Source: Ryuthela nishihirai (lineage: Eukaryota; Arthropoda; Arachnida; Araneae; Heptathelidae). Taken from it: a stretch of DNA of 64,000 nt. Made by a program: the position numbers and the translations under genes. The first letter of the stretch is position 1, and each line of letters opens with the position of its first letter. Location: assembly GCA_038380435.1 (NCBI GenBank), contig JAWZYU010000124.1, forward strand, positions 310,001 through 374,000, given 5' to 3'. Below are positions 8,606 to 20,967 of the stretch, in pieces. The notes below the pieces were generated by a model. The model did not search any database. It worked only from the letters and a program-made list of their open reading frames with translations, and was not told where the DNA came from.

Positions 8606-9604
8606 AAAATGAATCTAACACGGAAAAATCTAAATCTGACAACAAAGGACAACCTATATATGACGTAGCAATGGTCTGCCCTACGCAACAGTACTCTCTG
8701 AAGGCTTTCATATCGTATATTATTTTCGCTGCGCAACAATTGGAATTCGAAAAAAACAATTGTTGTTCCTCAATTGTTATCGGTTGGCTTCGAAAAACGA
8801 TGCTATGGATTCGTGGTTGTTTTACTCGGCCTTTGATCGAACGGAGACTTCCATTCCCTTTCCTTCCTGTCGACGGAGAATTTCAGAGCAAGTGTGTTAT
8901 GCGATCCCTTTTTTTTTTGTCACACTATCGTTTTATTTCTTTTAGTTCTTCTGTAGGAGAGGGTCTATGGGTTGTGCGATCCATTTAGAGGTTCGATCGT
9001 GCCCATACCTGTGCTTTCCACAGACGTTAGTTATATGCTGTTTCTCCTAGAGTAGAGTGATTCACTGGATTTTTTTTTTTTAAAGGTTTTCTAGGTTTTC
9101 CTTAGGAATTGGCATTATTCCTGGGATTTTATTTGCTCACTTGTTCCTACCGCTTGGGTCGTGTCGGTCTTTCTTACTTCTGAGCAGCACTTTTTTTGCA
9201 CACAATGGGCTAAAGGTCCAGGTCCCATAGACCACGAAGGCTCAGAGTAGGTTGGGGGGTACCCACTGGATCACCCAGTGGGGGGACAAGATGGTAGACT
9301 CCCCTCAAGGCCATCCAGCGTGTTCTTTAACGTGCACAGGATATGGCCCTCCCGCACACGGAGCCACGGCCTAATGTCCCATCCGACGGACGGAGGTCAT
9401 TCCAATACCATCGGTGTCCTCTACTGACCGCGGGTAGGGCGGAGATTAATGTAAACGCAGGAAGAGACTTATGGGTGGAGGGTCACCAGCGTGTGAATTT
9501 ACTTTTTAAGTGTTCTGACCTCCTCCTCCAACCCTTCGAACAAAATAACAGGGAGGTGTTTTGTGAATTGGGTTTCGATGCCGTGTGAAAATAATTTAAT
9601 GTTT

Positions 9605-10427
9605 GGTGTATTCCCCCGCTCTAAGGGGAAGTGGTTATGTGGTTAGGGTGTAGGTGTCGCGTGAAATTTTTTCGGTGTACTCTCCCCCCTAACAGGAAGG
9701 GGTTATGTGGCTTGGTTTTAGGTAGCGTGTGAAAATTTTTTTGTGTATTCCCCCCCCCTCTAAGAGGAAGGGGTTATGTTGGTTGGGTGTAGGTATCGTG
9801 TGAAATTTTTTCGATGAACTCTCCCCCCCTAACAGGAAGGGGTCATGTCGGTTGGTTGTAGGTAGCTTGTGAAAATTTTTTGGTGTAATCCCACAGTCCA
9901 ATAGGAAGGGGTTATTTGGGTTGGGTGTAGGTATCCTGTGAAAATTTTTCGGTGTACTCTCCCCCCCCATAAGAGGAAGGGGTTATGTTGGTTGGTTGTA
10001 GGTAGCGTGTGAAATTTTTTTGGTGTATTCCCACCGTCCAAAAGGAAGGGGTTATGTGGATTAGGTGTAGGTATCGTGTGAAATTTTTTCGGTGTACTCT
10101 CCCCCCCATAAGAGGAAGGGGTTATGTTGGTTGGTTGTAGGTAGCGTGTGAAATTTTTTTGGTGTATTCCCACCGTCCAAAAGGAAGGGGTTATGTGGAT
10201 TAGGTGTAGGTATCGTGTGAAATTTTTTCGGTGTACTCTCCCCCCCCCTTCCATAAGAGGAAGGGGCTATGTGGGTTGGTTGTAGGTAGCGTGTGAAAAT
10301 TTTTTGGTGTATTCCCACCGTCCAATAGGAAGGGGTTGTGTGAAATTTTTTCGGTGTATCCCCCCCTCCTCTAAGAGGAAGGGGTTATGTGGGTTGGGTG
10401 TCGAGGACCTGTGAATTATTTTTTTTT
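9605..10427. repeat. Minisatellite block, units 2/3
   Basis: Same monomer order as the reference block; it is the shortest complete block because its poly-C tract has only 9 C. Confidence 0.95.
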
Positions 10428-10879
10428 CTTTTGTACCTTATTATGAAGTGTCGGGTGACTCTCAACTTCCCTTCACACTTTATCCAGGCTTAGGACTGGC
10501 AGCGCATTGCGCTGGCGTGTTTAAAAGTTGTCTGTCTCTCTGGTGGACTTGGTATCATAGCACAATGTGCAGAGTTTTACAACGACATAGAAAAAAGAAT
10601 ACAATGCACAGCAAAAGTGACATACAAACAATACAAACATACAGGAAACAGCGAGAGTGTCTTCTCTTTGCTTTTAAGAAATTTTTTATATTTTTTTTTT
10701 TTTATTTTTGAACATTTAAATTTTTTTTTTTTTATTTTTGAACATTTAAATATTTTTTTTTTTGGTTTTTTGATTTTCACTTAATTCTTCTTTCAGTTTT
10801 TCCTGTTTAGGATGCCAAACCCTTCCCGGACATGGCAGTCAGTCCCGGAAGGGGAGGCCGCTTCCCGATAGCTGCGACA

Positions 10880-12271
10880 TCACACTGCGGTGGTGAAGAC
10901 GTCGAGCCGTTCCTTGAGCGACGCTGCCGCCCGACCCCTCCTCTGGATCAAGACAGCAGAGACGTGCAAGGCGACGCCGAAGGCCGTGGCCACACACATC
11001 TTCGATCCCATGAAGAGCAGGACTGCGCGGTCGCCACCGGTGGACCGGAGCAGTCCTGCCACGGGAGGGTAGATGAGGTTGGCCACTCCCTGGAAGAGCC
11101 GCACCAGGGTGAAGGTGCCGTTCATGTTGTCGACTCCGTGATTCGAGCTAAGCAGGAGGGGGATCAGGATGGTCCACACTCCGGTTCCCACTCCTGCGGC
11201 GACGGAGGCAACAACAAGCTGCCAGTACTCGCGGCAGAAAGGCAGTGAGATGACGGCTGCAGCCGAGACGGAGACGGCCGCGATGTATTCGGCCGTCCTC
11301 GGCAGGGGAGAGCGGCTGGCGAGAAGACCATACGAGAGGCGCACGACCAGGTCGCCGGCAGCAGAGTAGGCGAGAAGCAGCATGGCACTGCTCTTCTCGA
11401 TCCCCAGCGACTTGGCGTGCTGGGGAATGTAGTGCAGGAAGTGAGGGTTGCCCATACCCATCGCGAAGATGGAAGCGCTCGTGAGGAGGAACAGGCCGTC
11501 CGTGAGGAAACGGAGGGACAGCCTCTCGGCGACCACCTTCGCGCAGGATCTGGGTGCCAGCTCTCCAGCTTCCGCGGGGGTCACGACGACGGCATCGTTG
11601 CTGCCGCCGGCGGGCACCTCGCGGAAGCGGCTCTCGGGCCGAACGAAGAGCAGGCCGCAGACTGCGATGAGCGTGAAGCAGCCGGCCAGCACGAGGAACG
11701 TGTAGTGCAGGCCGACCGCCAGCAGCAGCTCGTTGATCGCAGTGGGCAGGGCCATGGCCCCGAAGCAGCCTCCCGACAGGGCGACGGCCATCGCTGCCGG
11801 CCTCCGTGTCGTGAAGTACTTTCCAGTGCACACTATGCCGGTGGTGATGGCAAAGGATGCACCGACCCCCATGAGGCCTCCAATGGTACCTATGAGGAAG
11901 GAACCGGAGGTGGCCAGGTAGCTGAGGGCAAGGCCAGCGCTGCACAGCAATCCGCCCAGACACACGAGCGGCCTGTATCCGAAGGTAGACATGAGGATCC
12001 CTGTCACCGGTGAGAAGACCAGCGATAGGGTTCCTAGCAGCCCCGGGATCCAGGCCGCCTGGGACGGAGATGTATCAGGAAACTCCAGGAAGATCGCCAC
12101 CTTCAGAGCGCTGAAGGACTTGACGAATCCTGAAAGGAGAAAGGTTATGAGAAAGCAGCCACCAGCGACGGCCCACCCGTATCCTCCATCGGGTGGAACC
12201 ATCTTGGTGGCTGTGGTGGCGTTGGCACGCTCTTCCTCTACTCCCTTCGTCGCTGCAACTGGAACGGACAT
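10880..12271 (-). CDS. Monocarboxylate transporter-like MFS protein, copy 3
   Basis: Intact 463-codon copy encoding the consensus protein (Ser224, Arg250, Arg254, Ala449), with signature residues D28, K51, D307 and R311 all present. The protein-level sequence is the one found in eight of the twelve intact copies. Downstream is the usual poly-T zone with two AATAAA signals on the coding strand; upstream is the splice-acceptor block at about 12293. The downstream minisatellite in this unit has the shortest poly-C run of the array (9). It shares a base change near 13555 (GAATAAATTTT) only with unit 7. Confidence 0.92.
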   Translation of the reverse strand: MSVPVAATKGVEEERANATTATKMVPPDGGYGWAVAGGCFLITFLLSGFVKSFSALKVAIFLEFPDTSPSQAAWIPGLLGTLSLVFSPVTGILMSTFGYRPLVCLGGLLCSAGLALSYLATSGSFLIGTIGGLMGVGASFAITTGIVCTGKYFTTRRPAAMAVALSGGCFGAMALPTAINELLLAVGLHYTFLVLAGCFTLIAVCGLLFVRPESRFREVPAGGSNDAVVVTPAEAGELAPRSCAKVVAERLSLRFLTDGLFLLTSASIFAMGMGNPHFLHYIPQHAKSLGIEKSSAMLLLAYSAAGDLVVRLSYGLLASRSPLPRTAEYIAAVSVSAAAVISLPFCREYWQLVVASVAAGVGTGVWTILIPLLLSSNHGVDNMNGTFTLVRLFQGVANLIYPPVAGLLRSTGGDRAVLLFMGSKMCVATAFGVALHVSAVLIQRRGRAAASLKERLDVFTTAV

Positions 12272-14645
12272 GGTGGAATCCGGCTCAGGTCACTGCAAAA
12301 GAAGGAGAAAAAAAATTAATAATTAGAATTGGTAGAGCTAATATAAATCAGTAGTGCGTCGACTAAAGACCACTACAGACTATGCTGAAGAATACTGAAC
12401 CAAAGAGTAAGCGAAAAGGTTACTATGAGGTAAAGTCGGGAGCTGGAAAACGCACGTCTGTAGCTGTCAGTGGTCGCAGAGCAAAGGGACGGGCGTTGCA
12501 CTCAGTGGCACGAGTTGTAAAACCCGTTGGCGTCAGGGGGAAAACCCAGGGGATTAGTAAAACCCGTTGGCGTCAGGGAGAAAACCCACGGGTTTACCTA
12601 CTACCGGTCGTACAAGGTTCGGGTTTCGCGCTGCCATCTATGTGCAAGCATGGGAACTAATTTTTCTTCACCTATCCCCATTTTTTTCCCTTGCTCCACC
12701 GAGTGGTACATATGTATATGTATATATTTTTTTTTATTTCATTTTTTCCAGCGTGACGTCACCTGCAAACGAGACAGTGCTATATATGCGAGAAGAATAT
12801 GGGGCAAGTAGAGTATGCACAAGTTTATTAAAGTTTATAAGATAACGATAGGAAATTTTAAAGTAATTTTCCTAATAAAATAAACAACCAGTACCAAATG
12901 TTTCTAAAATAATTCAATACCAGATGTTTACCGATCGTCAAACTACTCACGTGTTGACAATTCGATTTCGTTACCATCGTTGAAAGGTTGATAATAGACT
13001 TTTTTTTCTTGAAATTTCCGTCATATCTATCTATTCTACCAACGCATGGAACTCCAGAAGAGTTTATCAAATGTTGTTTTTGATCTAAATTGGGACTGAT
13101 TTTGCTGTAGGAATCGTTTCCTCTGGCATAAACGTTAGAAAGGATCCAAATTAATATATTTTTGCCTTAACGAATAATGGAGAAAAAAATGTCGTTTATT
13201 TAAATAAAATATCTCAGCTATTTTTGCCTAAATGAAACGGAAAATTTTCTTCTTATTAAATTCTTTCATTTGCTACAGTAAATAAGCCATTCTAGAGTAA
13301 ATAAGCTATTATATTAAGCTTATTTTGCTAGAGTAAATAAGCTTTCATTTGCTAGAGTAATTTCTAACCGCTTGGGTGAAGTTACCTTTACGTTTTGCCC
13401 TGCTATGCTTGTTTGGGAAAAGCTTTTCTGAATATCCTTTAATTACTCTATATGATTTCGCAAACGTATATCAGTTTATAAGGGGACATCGTATTTTGAA
13501 GTTTTCCGATTTATTGGTATATATATATATAGTGTGAGGTAATTCTGTCGGAATAAATTTTCACTGCATAAGAAACTAACGGCTACTCACCACACTTCCC
13601 TTAATTGTCCGGATGATTTTAGAGAGGTATAAAAGTGTAAAACTGAAAAATGAATCTAACACGGAAAAATCTAAATCTGACAACAAAGGACAACCTATAT
13701 ATGACGTAGCAACGGTCTGCCCTACGCAACAGTACTCTCTGAAGGCTTTCATATCGTATATTATTTTCGCTGCGCAACAATTGGAATTCGAAAAAAACAA
13801 TTGTTGTTCCTCAATTGTTATCGGTTGGCTTCGAAAAACGATGCTATGGATTCGTGGTTGTTTTACTCGGCCTTTGATCGAACGGAGACTTCCATTCCCT
13901 TTCCTTCCTGTCGACGGAGAATTTCAGAGCAAGTGTGTTATGCGATCCCTTTTTTTTTTGTCACACTATCGTTTTATTTCTTTTAGTTCTTCTGTAGGAG
14001 AGGGTCTATGGGTTGTGCGATCCATTTAGAGGTTCGATCGTGCCCATACCTGTGCTTTCCACAGACGTGAGTTATATGCTGTTTCTCCTAGAGTAGAGTG
14101 ATTCACTGGATTTTTTTTTTTTAAAGGTTTTCTAGGTTTTCCTTAGGAATTGGCATTATTCCTGGGATTTTATTTGCTCACTTGTTCCTACCGCTTGGGT
14201 CGTGTCGGTCTTTCTTACTTCTGAGCAGCACTTTTTTTGCACACAATGGGCTAAAGGTCCAGGTCCCATAGACCACGAAGGCTCAGAGTAGGTTGGGGGG
14301 TACCCACTGGATCACCCAGTGGGGGGACAAGATGGTAGACTCCCCTCAAGGCCATCCAGCGTGTTCTTTAACGTGCACAGGATATGGCCCTCCCGCACAC
14401 GGAGCCACGGCCTAATGTCCCATCCGACGGACGGAGGTCATTCCAATACCATCGGTGTCCTCTACTGACCGCGGGTAGGGCGGAGATTAATGTAAACGCA
14501 GGAAGAGACTTATGGGTGGAGGGTCACCAGCGTGTGAATTTACTTTTTAAGTGTTCTGACCTCCTCCTCCAACCCTTCGAACAAAATAACAGGGAGGTGT
14601 TTTGTGAATTGGGTTTCGATGCCGTGTGAAAATAATTTAATGTTT

Positions 14646-15471
14646 GGTGTATTCCCCCGCTCTAAGGGGAAGTGGTTATGTGGTTAGGGTGTAGGTGTCG
14701 CGTGAAATTTTTTCGGTGTACTCTCCCCCCTAACAGGAAGGGGTTATGTGGCTTGGTTTTAGGTAGCGTGTGAAAATTTTTTTGTGTATTCCCCCCCCCT
14801 CTAAGAGGAAGGGGTTATGTTGGTTGGGTGTAGGTATCGTGTGAAATTTTTTCGATGAACTCTCCCCCCCTAACAGGAAGGGGTCATGTCGGTTGGTTGT
14901 AGGTAGCTTGTGAAAATTTTTTGGTGTAATCCCACAGTCCAATAGGAAGGGGTTATTTGGGTTGGGTGTAGGTATCCTGTGAAAATTTTTCGGTGTACTC
15001 TCCCCCCCCATAAGAGGAAGGGGTTATGTTGGTTGGTTGTAGGTAGCGTGTGAAATTTTTTTGGTGTATTCCCACCGTCCAAAAGGAAGGGGTTATGTGG
15101 ATTAGGTGTAGGTATCGTGTGAAATTTTTTCGGTGTACTCTCCCCCCCATAAGAGGAAGGGGTTATGTTGGTTGGTTGTAGGTAGCGTGTGAAATTTTTT
15201 TGGTGTATTCCCACCGTCCAAAAGGAAGGGGTTATGTGGATTAGGTGTAGGTATCGTGTGAAATTTTTTCGGTGTACTCTCCCCCCCCCCCCTTCCATAA
15301 GAGGAAGGGGCTATGTGGGTTGGTTGTAGGTAGCGTGTGAAAATTTTTTGGTGTATTCCCACCGTCCAATAGGAAGGGGTTGTGTGAAATTTTTTCGGTG
15401 TATCCCCCCCTCCTCTAAGAGGAAGGGGTTATGTGGGTTGGGTGTCGAGGACCTGTGAATTATTTTTTTTT
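14646..15471. repeat. Minisatellite block, units 3/4
   Basis: Same monomer order as the reference block; poly-C tract 12. Confidence 0.95.
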
Positions 15472-15923
15472 CTTTTGTACCTTATTATGAAGTGTCGGGT
15501 GACTCTCAACTTCCCTTCACACTTTATCCAGGCTTAGGACTGGCAGCGCATTGCGCTGGCGTGTTTAAAAGTTGTCTGTCTCTCTGGTGGACTTGGTATC
15601 ATAGCACAATGTGCAGAGTTTTACAACGACATAGAAAAAAGAATACAATGCACAGCAAAAGTGACATACAAACAATACAAACATACAGGAAACAGCGAGA
15701 GTGTCTTCTCTTTGCTTTTAAGAAATTTTTTATATTTTTTTTTTTTTATTTTTGAACATTTAAATTTTTTTTTTTTTATTTTTGAACATTTAAATATTTT
15801 TTTTTTTGGTTTTTTGATTTTCACTTAATTCTTCTTTCAGTTTTTCCTGTTTAGGATGCCAAACCCTTCCCGGACATGGCAGTCAGTCCCGGAAGGGGAG
15901 GCCGCTTCCCGATAGCTGCGACA

Positions 15924-17315
15924 TCACACTGCGGTGGTGAAGACGTCGAGCCGTTCCTTGAGCGACGCTGCCGCCCGACCCCTCCTCTGGATCAAGACAG
16001 CAGAGACGTGCAAGGCGACGCCGAAGGCCGTGGCCACACACATCTTCGATCCCATGAAGAGCAGGACTGCGCGGTCGCCACCGGTGGACCGGAGCAGTCC
16101 TGCCACGGGAGGGTAGATGAGGTTGGCCACTCCCTGGAAGAGCCGCACCAGGGTGAAGGTGCCGTTCATGTTGTCGACTCCGTGATTCGAGCTAAGCAGG
16201 AGGGGGATCAGGATGGTCCACACTCCGGTTCCCACTCCTGCGGCGACGGAGGCAACAACAAGCTGCCAGTACTCGCGGCAGAAAGGCAGTGAGATGACGG
16301 CTGCAGCCGAGACGGAGACGGCCGCGATGTATTCGGCCGTCCTCGGCAGGGGAGAGCGGCTGGCGAGAAGACCATACGAGAGGCGCACGACCAGGTCGCC
16401 GGCAGCAGAGTAGGCGAGAAGCAGCATGGCACTGCTCTTCTCGATCCCCAGCGACTTGGCGTGCTGGGGAATGTAGTGCAGGAAGTGAGGGTTGCCCATA
16501 CCCATCGCGAAGATGGAAGCGCTCGTGAGGAGGAACAGGCCGTCCGTGAGGAAACGGAGGGACAGCCTCTCGGCGACCACCTTCGCGCAGGATCTGGGTG
16601 CCAGCTCTCCAGCTTCCGCGGGGGTCACGACGACGGCATCGTTGCTGCCGCCGGCGGGCACCTCGCGGAAGCGGCTCTCGGGCCGAACGAAGAGCAGGCC
16701 GCAGACTGCGATGAGCGTGAAGCAGCCGGCCAGCACGAGGAACGTGTAGTGCAGGCCGACCGCCAGCAGCAGCTCGTTGATCGCAGTGGGCAGGGCCATG
16801 GCCCCGAAGCAGCCTCCCGACAGGGCGACGGCCATCGCTGCCGGCCTCCGTGTCGTGAAGTACTTTCCAGTGCACACTATGCCGGTGGTGATGGCAAAGG
16901 ATGCACCGACCCCCATGAGGCCTCCAATGGTACCTATGAGGAAGGAACCGGAGGTGGCCAGGTAGCTGAGGGCAAGGCCAGCGCTGCACAGCAATCCGCC
17001 CAGACACACGAGCGGCCTGTATCCGAAGGTAGACATGAGGATCCCTGTCACCGGTGAGAAGACCAGCGATAGGGTTCCTAGCAGCCCCGGGATCCAGGCC
17101 GCCTGGGACGGAGATGTATCAGGAAACTCCAGGAAGATCGCCACCTTCAGAGCGCTGAAGGACTTGACGAATCCTGAAAGGAGAAAGGTTATGAGAAAGC
17201 AGCCACCAGCGACGGCCCACCCGTATCCTCCATCGGGTGGAACCATCTTGGTGGCTGTGGTGGCGTTGGCACGCTCTTCCTCTACTCCCTTCGTCGCTGC
17301 AACTGGAACGGACAT
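15924..17315 (-). CDS. Monocarboxylate transporter-like MFS protein, copy 4
   Basis: Intact copy encoding the consensus 463-aa protein with both family signatures and the TM8 Asp/Arg pair. The only private change I saw in this unit lies well upstream of the gene (C to A within GGTTGGATTCG near 18872), outside the coding exon. Confidence 0.92.
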   Translation of the reverse strand: MSVPVAATKGVEEERANATTATKMVPPDGGYGWAVAGGCFLITFLLSGFVKSFSALKVAIFLEFPDTSPSQAAWIPGLLGTLSLVFSPVTGILMSTFGYRPLVCLGGLLCSAGLALSYLATSGSFLIGTIGGLMGVGASFAITTGIVCTGKYFTTRRPAAMAVALSGGCFGAMALPTAINELLLAVGLHYTFLVLAGCFTLIAVCGLLFVRPESRFREVPAGGSNDAVVVTPAEAGELAPRSCAKVVAERLSLRFLTDGLFLLTSASIFAMGMGNPHFLHYIPQHAKSLGIEKSSAMLLLAYSAAGDLVVRLSYGLLASRSPLPRTAEYIAAVSVSAAAVISLPFCREYWQLVVASVAAGVGTGVWTILIPLLLSSNHGVDNMNGTFTLVRLFQGVANLIYPPVAGLLRSTGGDRAVLLFMGSKMCVATAFGVALHVSAVLIQRRGRAAASLKERLDVFTTAV

Positions 17316-19689
17316 GGTGGAATCCGGCTCAGGTCACTGCAAAAGAAGGAGAAAAAAAATTAATAATTAGAATTGGTAGAGCTAATATAAATCAGTAGTG
17401 CGTCGACTAAAGACCACTACAGACTATGCTGAAGAATACTGAACCAAAGAGTAAGCGAAAAGGTTACTATGAGGTAAAGTCGGGAGCTGGAAAACGCACG
17501 TCTGTAGCTGTCAGTGGTCGCAGAGCAAAGGGACGGGCGTTGCACTCAGTGGCACGAGTTGTAAAACCCGTTGGCGTCAGGGGGAAAACCCAGGGGATTA
17601 GTAAAACCCGTTGGCGTCAGGGAGAAAACCCACGGGTTTACCTACTACCGGTCGTACAAGGTTCGGGTTTCGCGCTGCCATCTATGTGCAAGCATGGGAA
17701 CTAATTTTTCTTCACCTATCCCCATTTTTTTCCCTTGCTCCACCGAGTGGTACATATGTATATGTATATATTTTTTTTTATTTCATTTTTTCCAGCGTGA
17801 CGTCACCTGCAAACGAGACAGTGCTATATATGCGAGAAGAATATGGGGCAAGTAGAGTATGCACAAGTTTATTAAAGTTTATAAGATAACGATAGGAAAT
17901 TTTAAAGTAATTTTCCTAATAAAATAAACAACCAGTACCAAATGTTTCTAAAATAATTCAATACCAGATGTTTACCGATCGTCAAACTACTCACGTGTTG
18001 ACAATTCGATTTCGTTACCATCGTTGAAAGGTTGATAATAGACTTTTTTTTCTTGAAATTTCCGTCATATCTATCTATTCTACCAACGCATGGAACTCCA
18101 GAAGAGTTTATCAAATGTTGTTTTTGATCTAAATTGGGACTGATTTTGCTGTAGGAATCGTTTCCTCTGGCATAAACGTTAGAAAGGATCCAAATTAATA
18201 TATTTTTGCCTTAACGAATAATGGAGAAAAAAATGTCGTTTATTTAAATAAAATATCTCAGCTATTTTTGCCTAAATGAAACGGAAAATTTTCTTCTTAT
18301 TAAATTCTTTCATTTGCTACAGTAAATAAGCCATTCTAGAGTAAATAAGCTATTATATTAAGCTTATTTTGCTAGAGTAAATAAGCTTTCATTTGCTAGA
18401 GTAATTTCTAACCGCTTGGGTGAAGTTACCTTTACGTTTTGCCCTGCTATGCTTGTTTGGGAAAAGCTTTTCTGAATATCCTTTAATTACTCTATATGAT
18501 TTCGCAAACGTATATCAGTTTATAAGGGGACATCGTATTTTGAAGTTTTCCGATTTATTGGTATATATATATATAGTGTGAGGTAATTCTGTCGGAATAA
18601 TTTTTCACTGCATAAGAAACTAACGGCTACTCACCACACTTCCCTTAATTGTCCGGATGATTTTAGAGAGGTATAAAAGTGTAAAACTGAAAAATGAATC
18701 TAACACGGAAAAATCTAAATCTGACAACAAAGGACAACCTATATATGACGTAGCAACGGTCTGCCCTACGCAACAGTACTCTCTGAAGGCTTTCATATCG
18801 TATATTATTTTCGCTGCGCAACAATTGGAATTCGAAAAAAACAATTGTTGTTCCTCAATTGTTATCGGTTGGATTCGAAAAACGATGCTATGGATTCGTG
18901 GTTGTTTTACTCGGCCTTTGATCGAACGGAGACTTCCATTCCCTTTCCTTCCTGTCGACGGAGAATTTCAGAGCAAGTGTGTTATGCGATCCCTTTTTTT
19001 TTTGTCACACTATCGTTTTATTTCTTTTAGTTCTTCTGTAGGAGAGGGTCTATGGGTTGTGCGATCCATTTAGAGGTTCGATCGTGCCCATACCTGTGCT
19101 TTCCACAGACGTGAGTTATATGCTGTTTCTCCTAGAGTAGAGTGATTCACTGGATTTTTTTTTTTTAAAGGTTTTCTAGGTTTTCCTTAGGAATTGGCAT
19201 TATTCCTGGGATTTTATTTGCTCACTTGTTCCTACCGCTTGGGTCGTGTCGGTCTTTCTTACTTCTGAGCAGCACTTTTTTTGCACACAATGGGCTAAAG
19301 GTCCAGGTCCCATAGACCACGAAGGCTCAGAGTAGGTTGGGGGGTACCCACTGGATCACCCAGTGGGGGGACAAGATGGTAGACTCCCCTCAAGGCCATC
19401 CAGCGTGTTCTTTAACGTGCACAGGATATGGCCCTCCCGCACACGGAGCCACGGCCTAATGTCCCATCCGACGGACGGAGGTCATTCCAATACCATCGGT
19501 GTCCTCTACTGACCGCGGGTAGGGCGGAGATTAATGTAAACGCAGGAAGAGACTTATGGGTGGAGGGTCACCAGCGTGTGAATTTACTTTTTAAGTGTTC
19601 TGACCTCCTCCTCCAACCCTTCGAACAAAATAACAGGGAGGTGTTTTGTGAATTGGGTTTCGATGCCGTGTGAAAATAATTTAATGTTT

Positions 19690-20515
19690 GGTGTATTCCC
19701 CCGCTCTAAGGGGAAGTGGTTATGTGGTTAGGGTGTAGGTGTCGCGTGAAATTTTTTCGGTGTACTCTCCCCCCTAACAGGAAGGGGTTATGTGGCTTGG
19801 TTTTAGGTAGCGTGTGAAAATTTTTTTGTGTATTCCCCCCCCCTCTAAGAGGAAGGGGTTATGTTGGTTGGGTGTAGGTATCGTGTGAAATTTTTTCGAT
19901 GAACTCTCCCCCCCTAACAGGAAGGGGTCATGTCGGTTGGTTGTAGGTAGCTTGTGAAAATTTTTTGGTGTAATCCCACAGTCCAATAGGAAGGGGTTAT
20001 TTGGGTTGGGTGTAGGTATCCTGTGAAAATTTTTCGGTGTACTCTCCCCCCCCATAAGAGGAAGGGGTTATGTTGGTTGGTTGTAGGTAGCGTGTGAAAT
20101 TTTTTTGGTGTATTCCCACCGTCCAAAAGGAAGGGGTTATGTGGATTAGGTGTAGGTATCGTGTGAAATTTTTTCGGTGTACTCTCCCCCCCATAAGAGG
20201 AAGGGGTTATGTTGGTTGGTTGTAGGTAGCGTGTGAAATTTTTTTGGTGTATTCCCACCGTCCAAAAGGAAGGGGTTATGTGGATTAGGTGTAGGTATCG
20301 TGTGAAATTTTTTCGGTGTACTCTCCCCCCCCCCCCTTCCATAAGAGGAAGGGGCTATGTGGGTTGGTTGTAGGTAGCGTGTGAAAATTTTTTGGTGTAT
20401 TCCCACCGTCCAATAGGAAGGGGTTGTGTGAAATTTTTTCGGTGTATCCCCCCCTCCTCTAAGAGGAAGGGGTTATGTGGGTTGGGTGTCGAGGACCTGT
20501 GAATTATTTTTTTTT
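19690..20515. repeat. Minisatellite block, units 4/5
   Basis: Same monomer order as the reference block; poly-C tract 12. Confidence 0.95.
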
Positions 20516-20967
20516 CTTTTGTACCTTATTATGAAGTGTCGGGTGACTCTCAACTTCCCTTCACACTTTATCCAGGCTTAGGACTGGCAGCGCATTGCGC
20601 TGGCGTGTTTAAAAGTTGTCTGTCTCTCTGGTGGACTTGGTATCATAGCACAATGTGCAGAGTTTTACAACGACATAGAAAAAAGAATACAATGCACAGC
20701 AAAAGTGACATACAAACAATACAAACATACAGGAAACAGCGAGAGTGTCTTCTCTTTGCTTTTAAGAAATTTTTTATATTTTTTTTTTTTTATTTTTGAA
20801 CATTTAAATTTTTTTTTTTTTATTTTTGAACATTTAAATATTTTTTTTTTTGGTTTTTTGATTTTCACTTAATTCTTCTTTCAGTTTTTCCTGTTTAGGA
20901 TGCCAAACCCTTCCCGGACATGGCAGTCAGTCCCGGAAGGGGAGGCCGCTTCCCGATAGCTGCGACA

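Larger units (their letters stand above)
7756..9204. other. AT-rich upstream/intron region without genes (unit 2 example)
   Basis: About 1.45 kb of AT-rich sequence between the leader region and the dispersed-repeat-like segment. It contains four imperfect copies of a CTAGAGTAAATAAGC motif (8230-8321), a TA run of seven dinucleotides (8477-8490), a plus-strand TATAAAAG (8587-8594) and the candidate minus-strand first exon. Plus-strand open frames of up to 138 codons occur (8572-8988) but have no recognisable domain. The region recurs in all units; U1 lacks 6 bp near 3320 and has several extra substitutions here. Confidence 0.6.

Noticed and set aside
8572..8988. 138-codon plus-strand open frame after TATAAAAG
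   Set aside because: There is no family resemblance, the composition is that of random AT-rich sequence, and TATAAAAG overlaps the frame rather than preceding it. Its conservation reflects only the recent origin of the units.
9343..9588. 81-codon plus-strand open frame
   Set aside because: It lies across the dispersed-repeat-like block and the degenerate first minisatellite monomer; no protein features.
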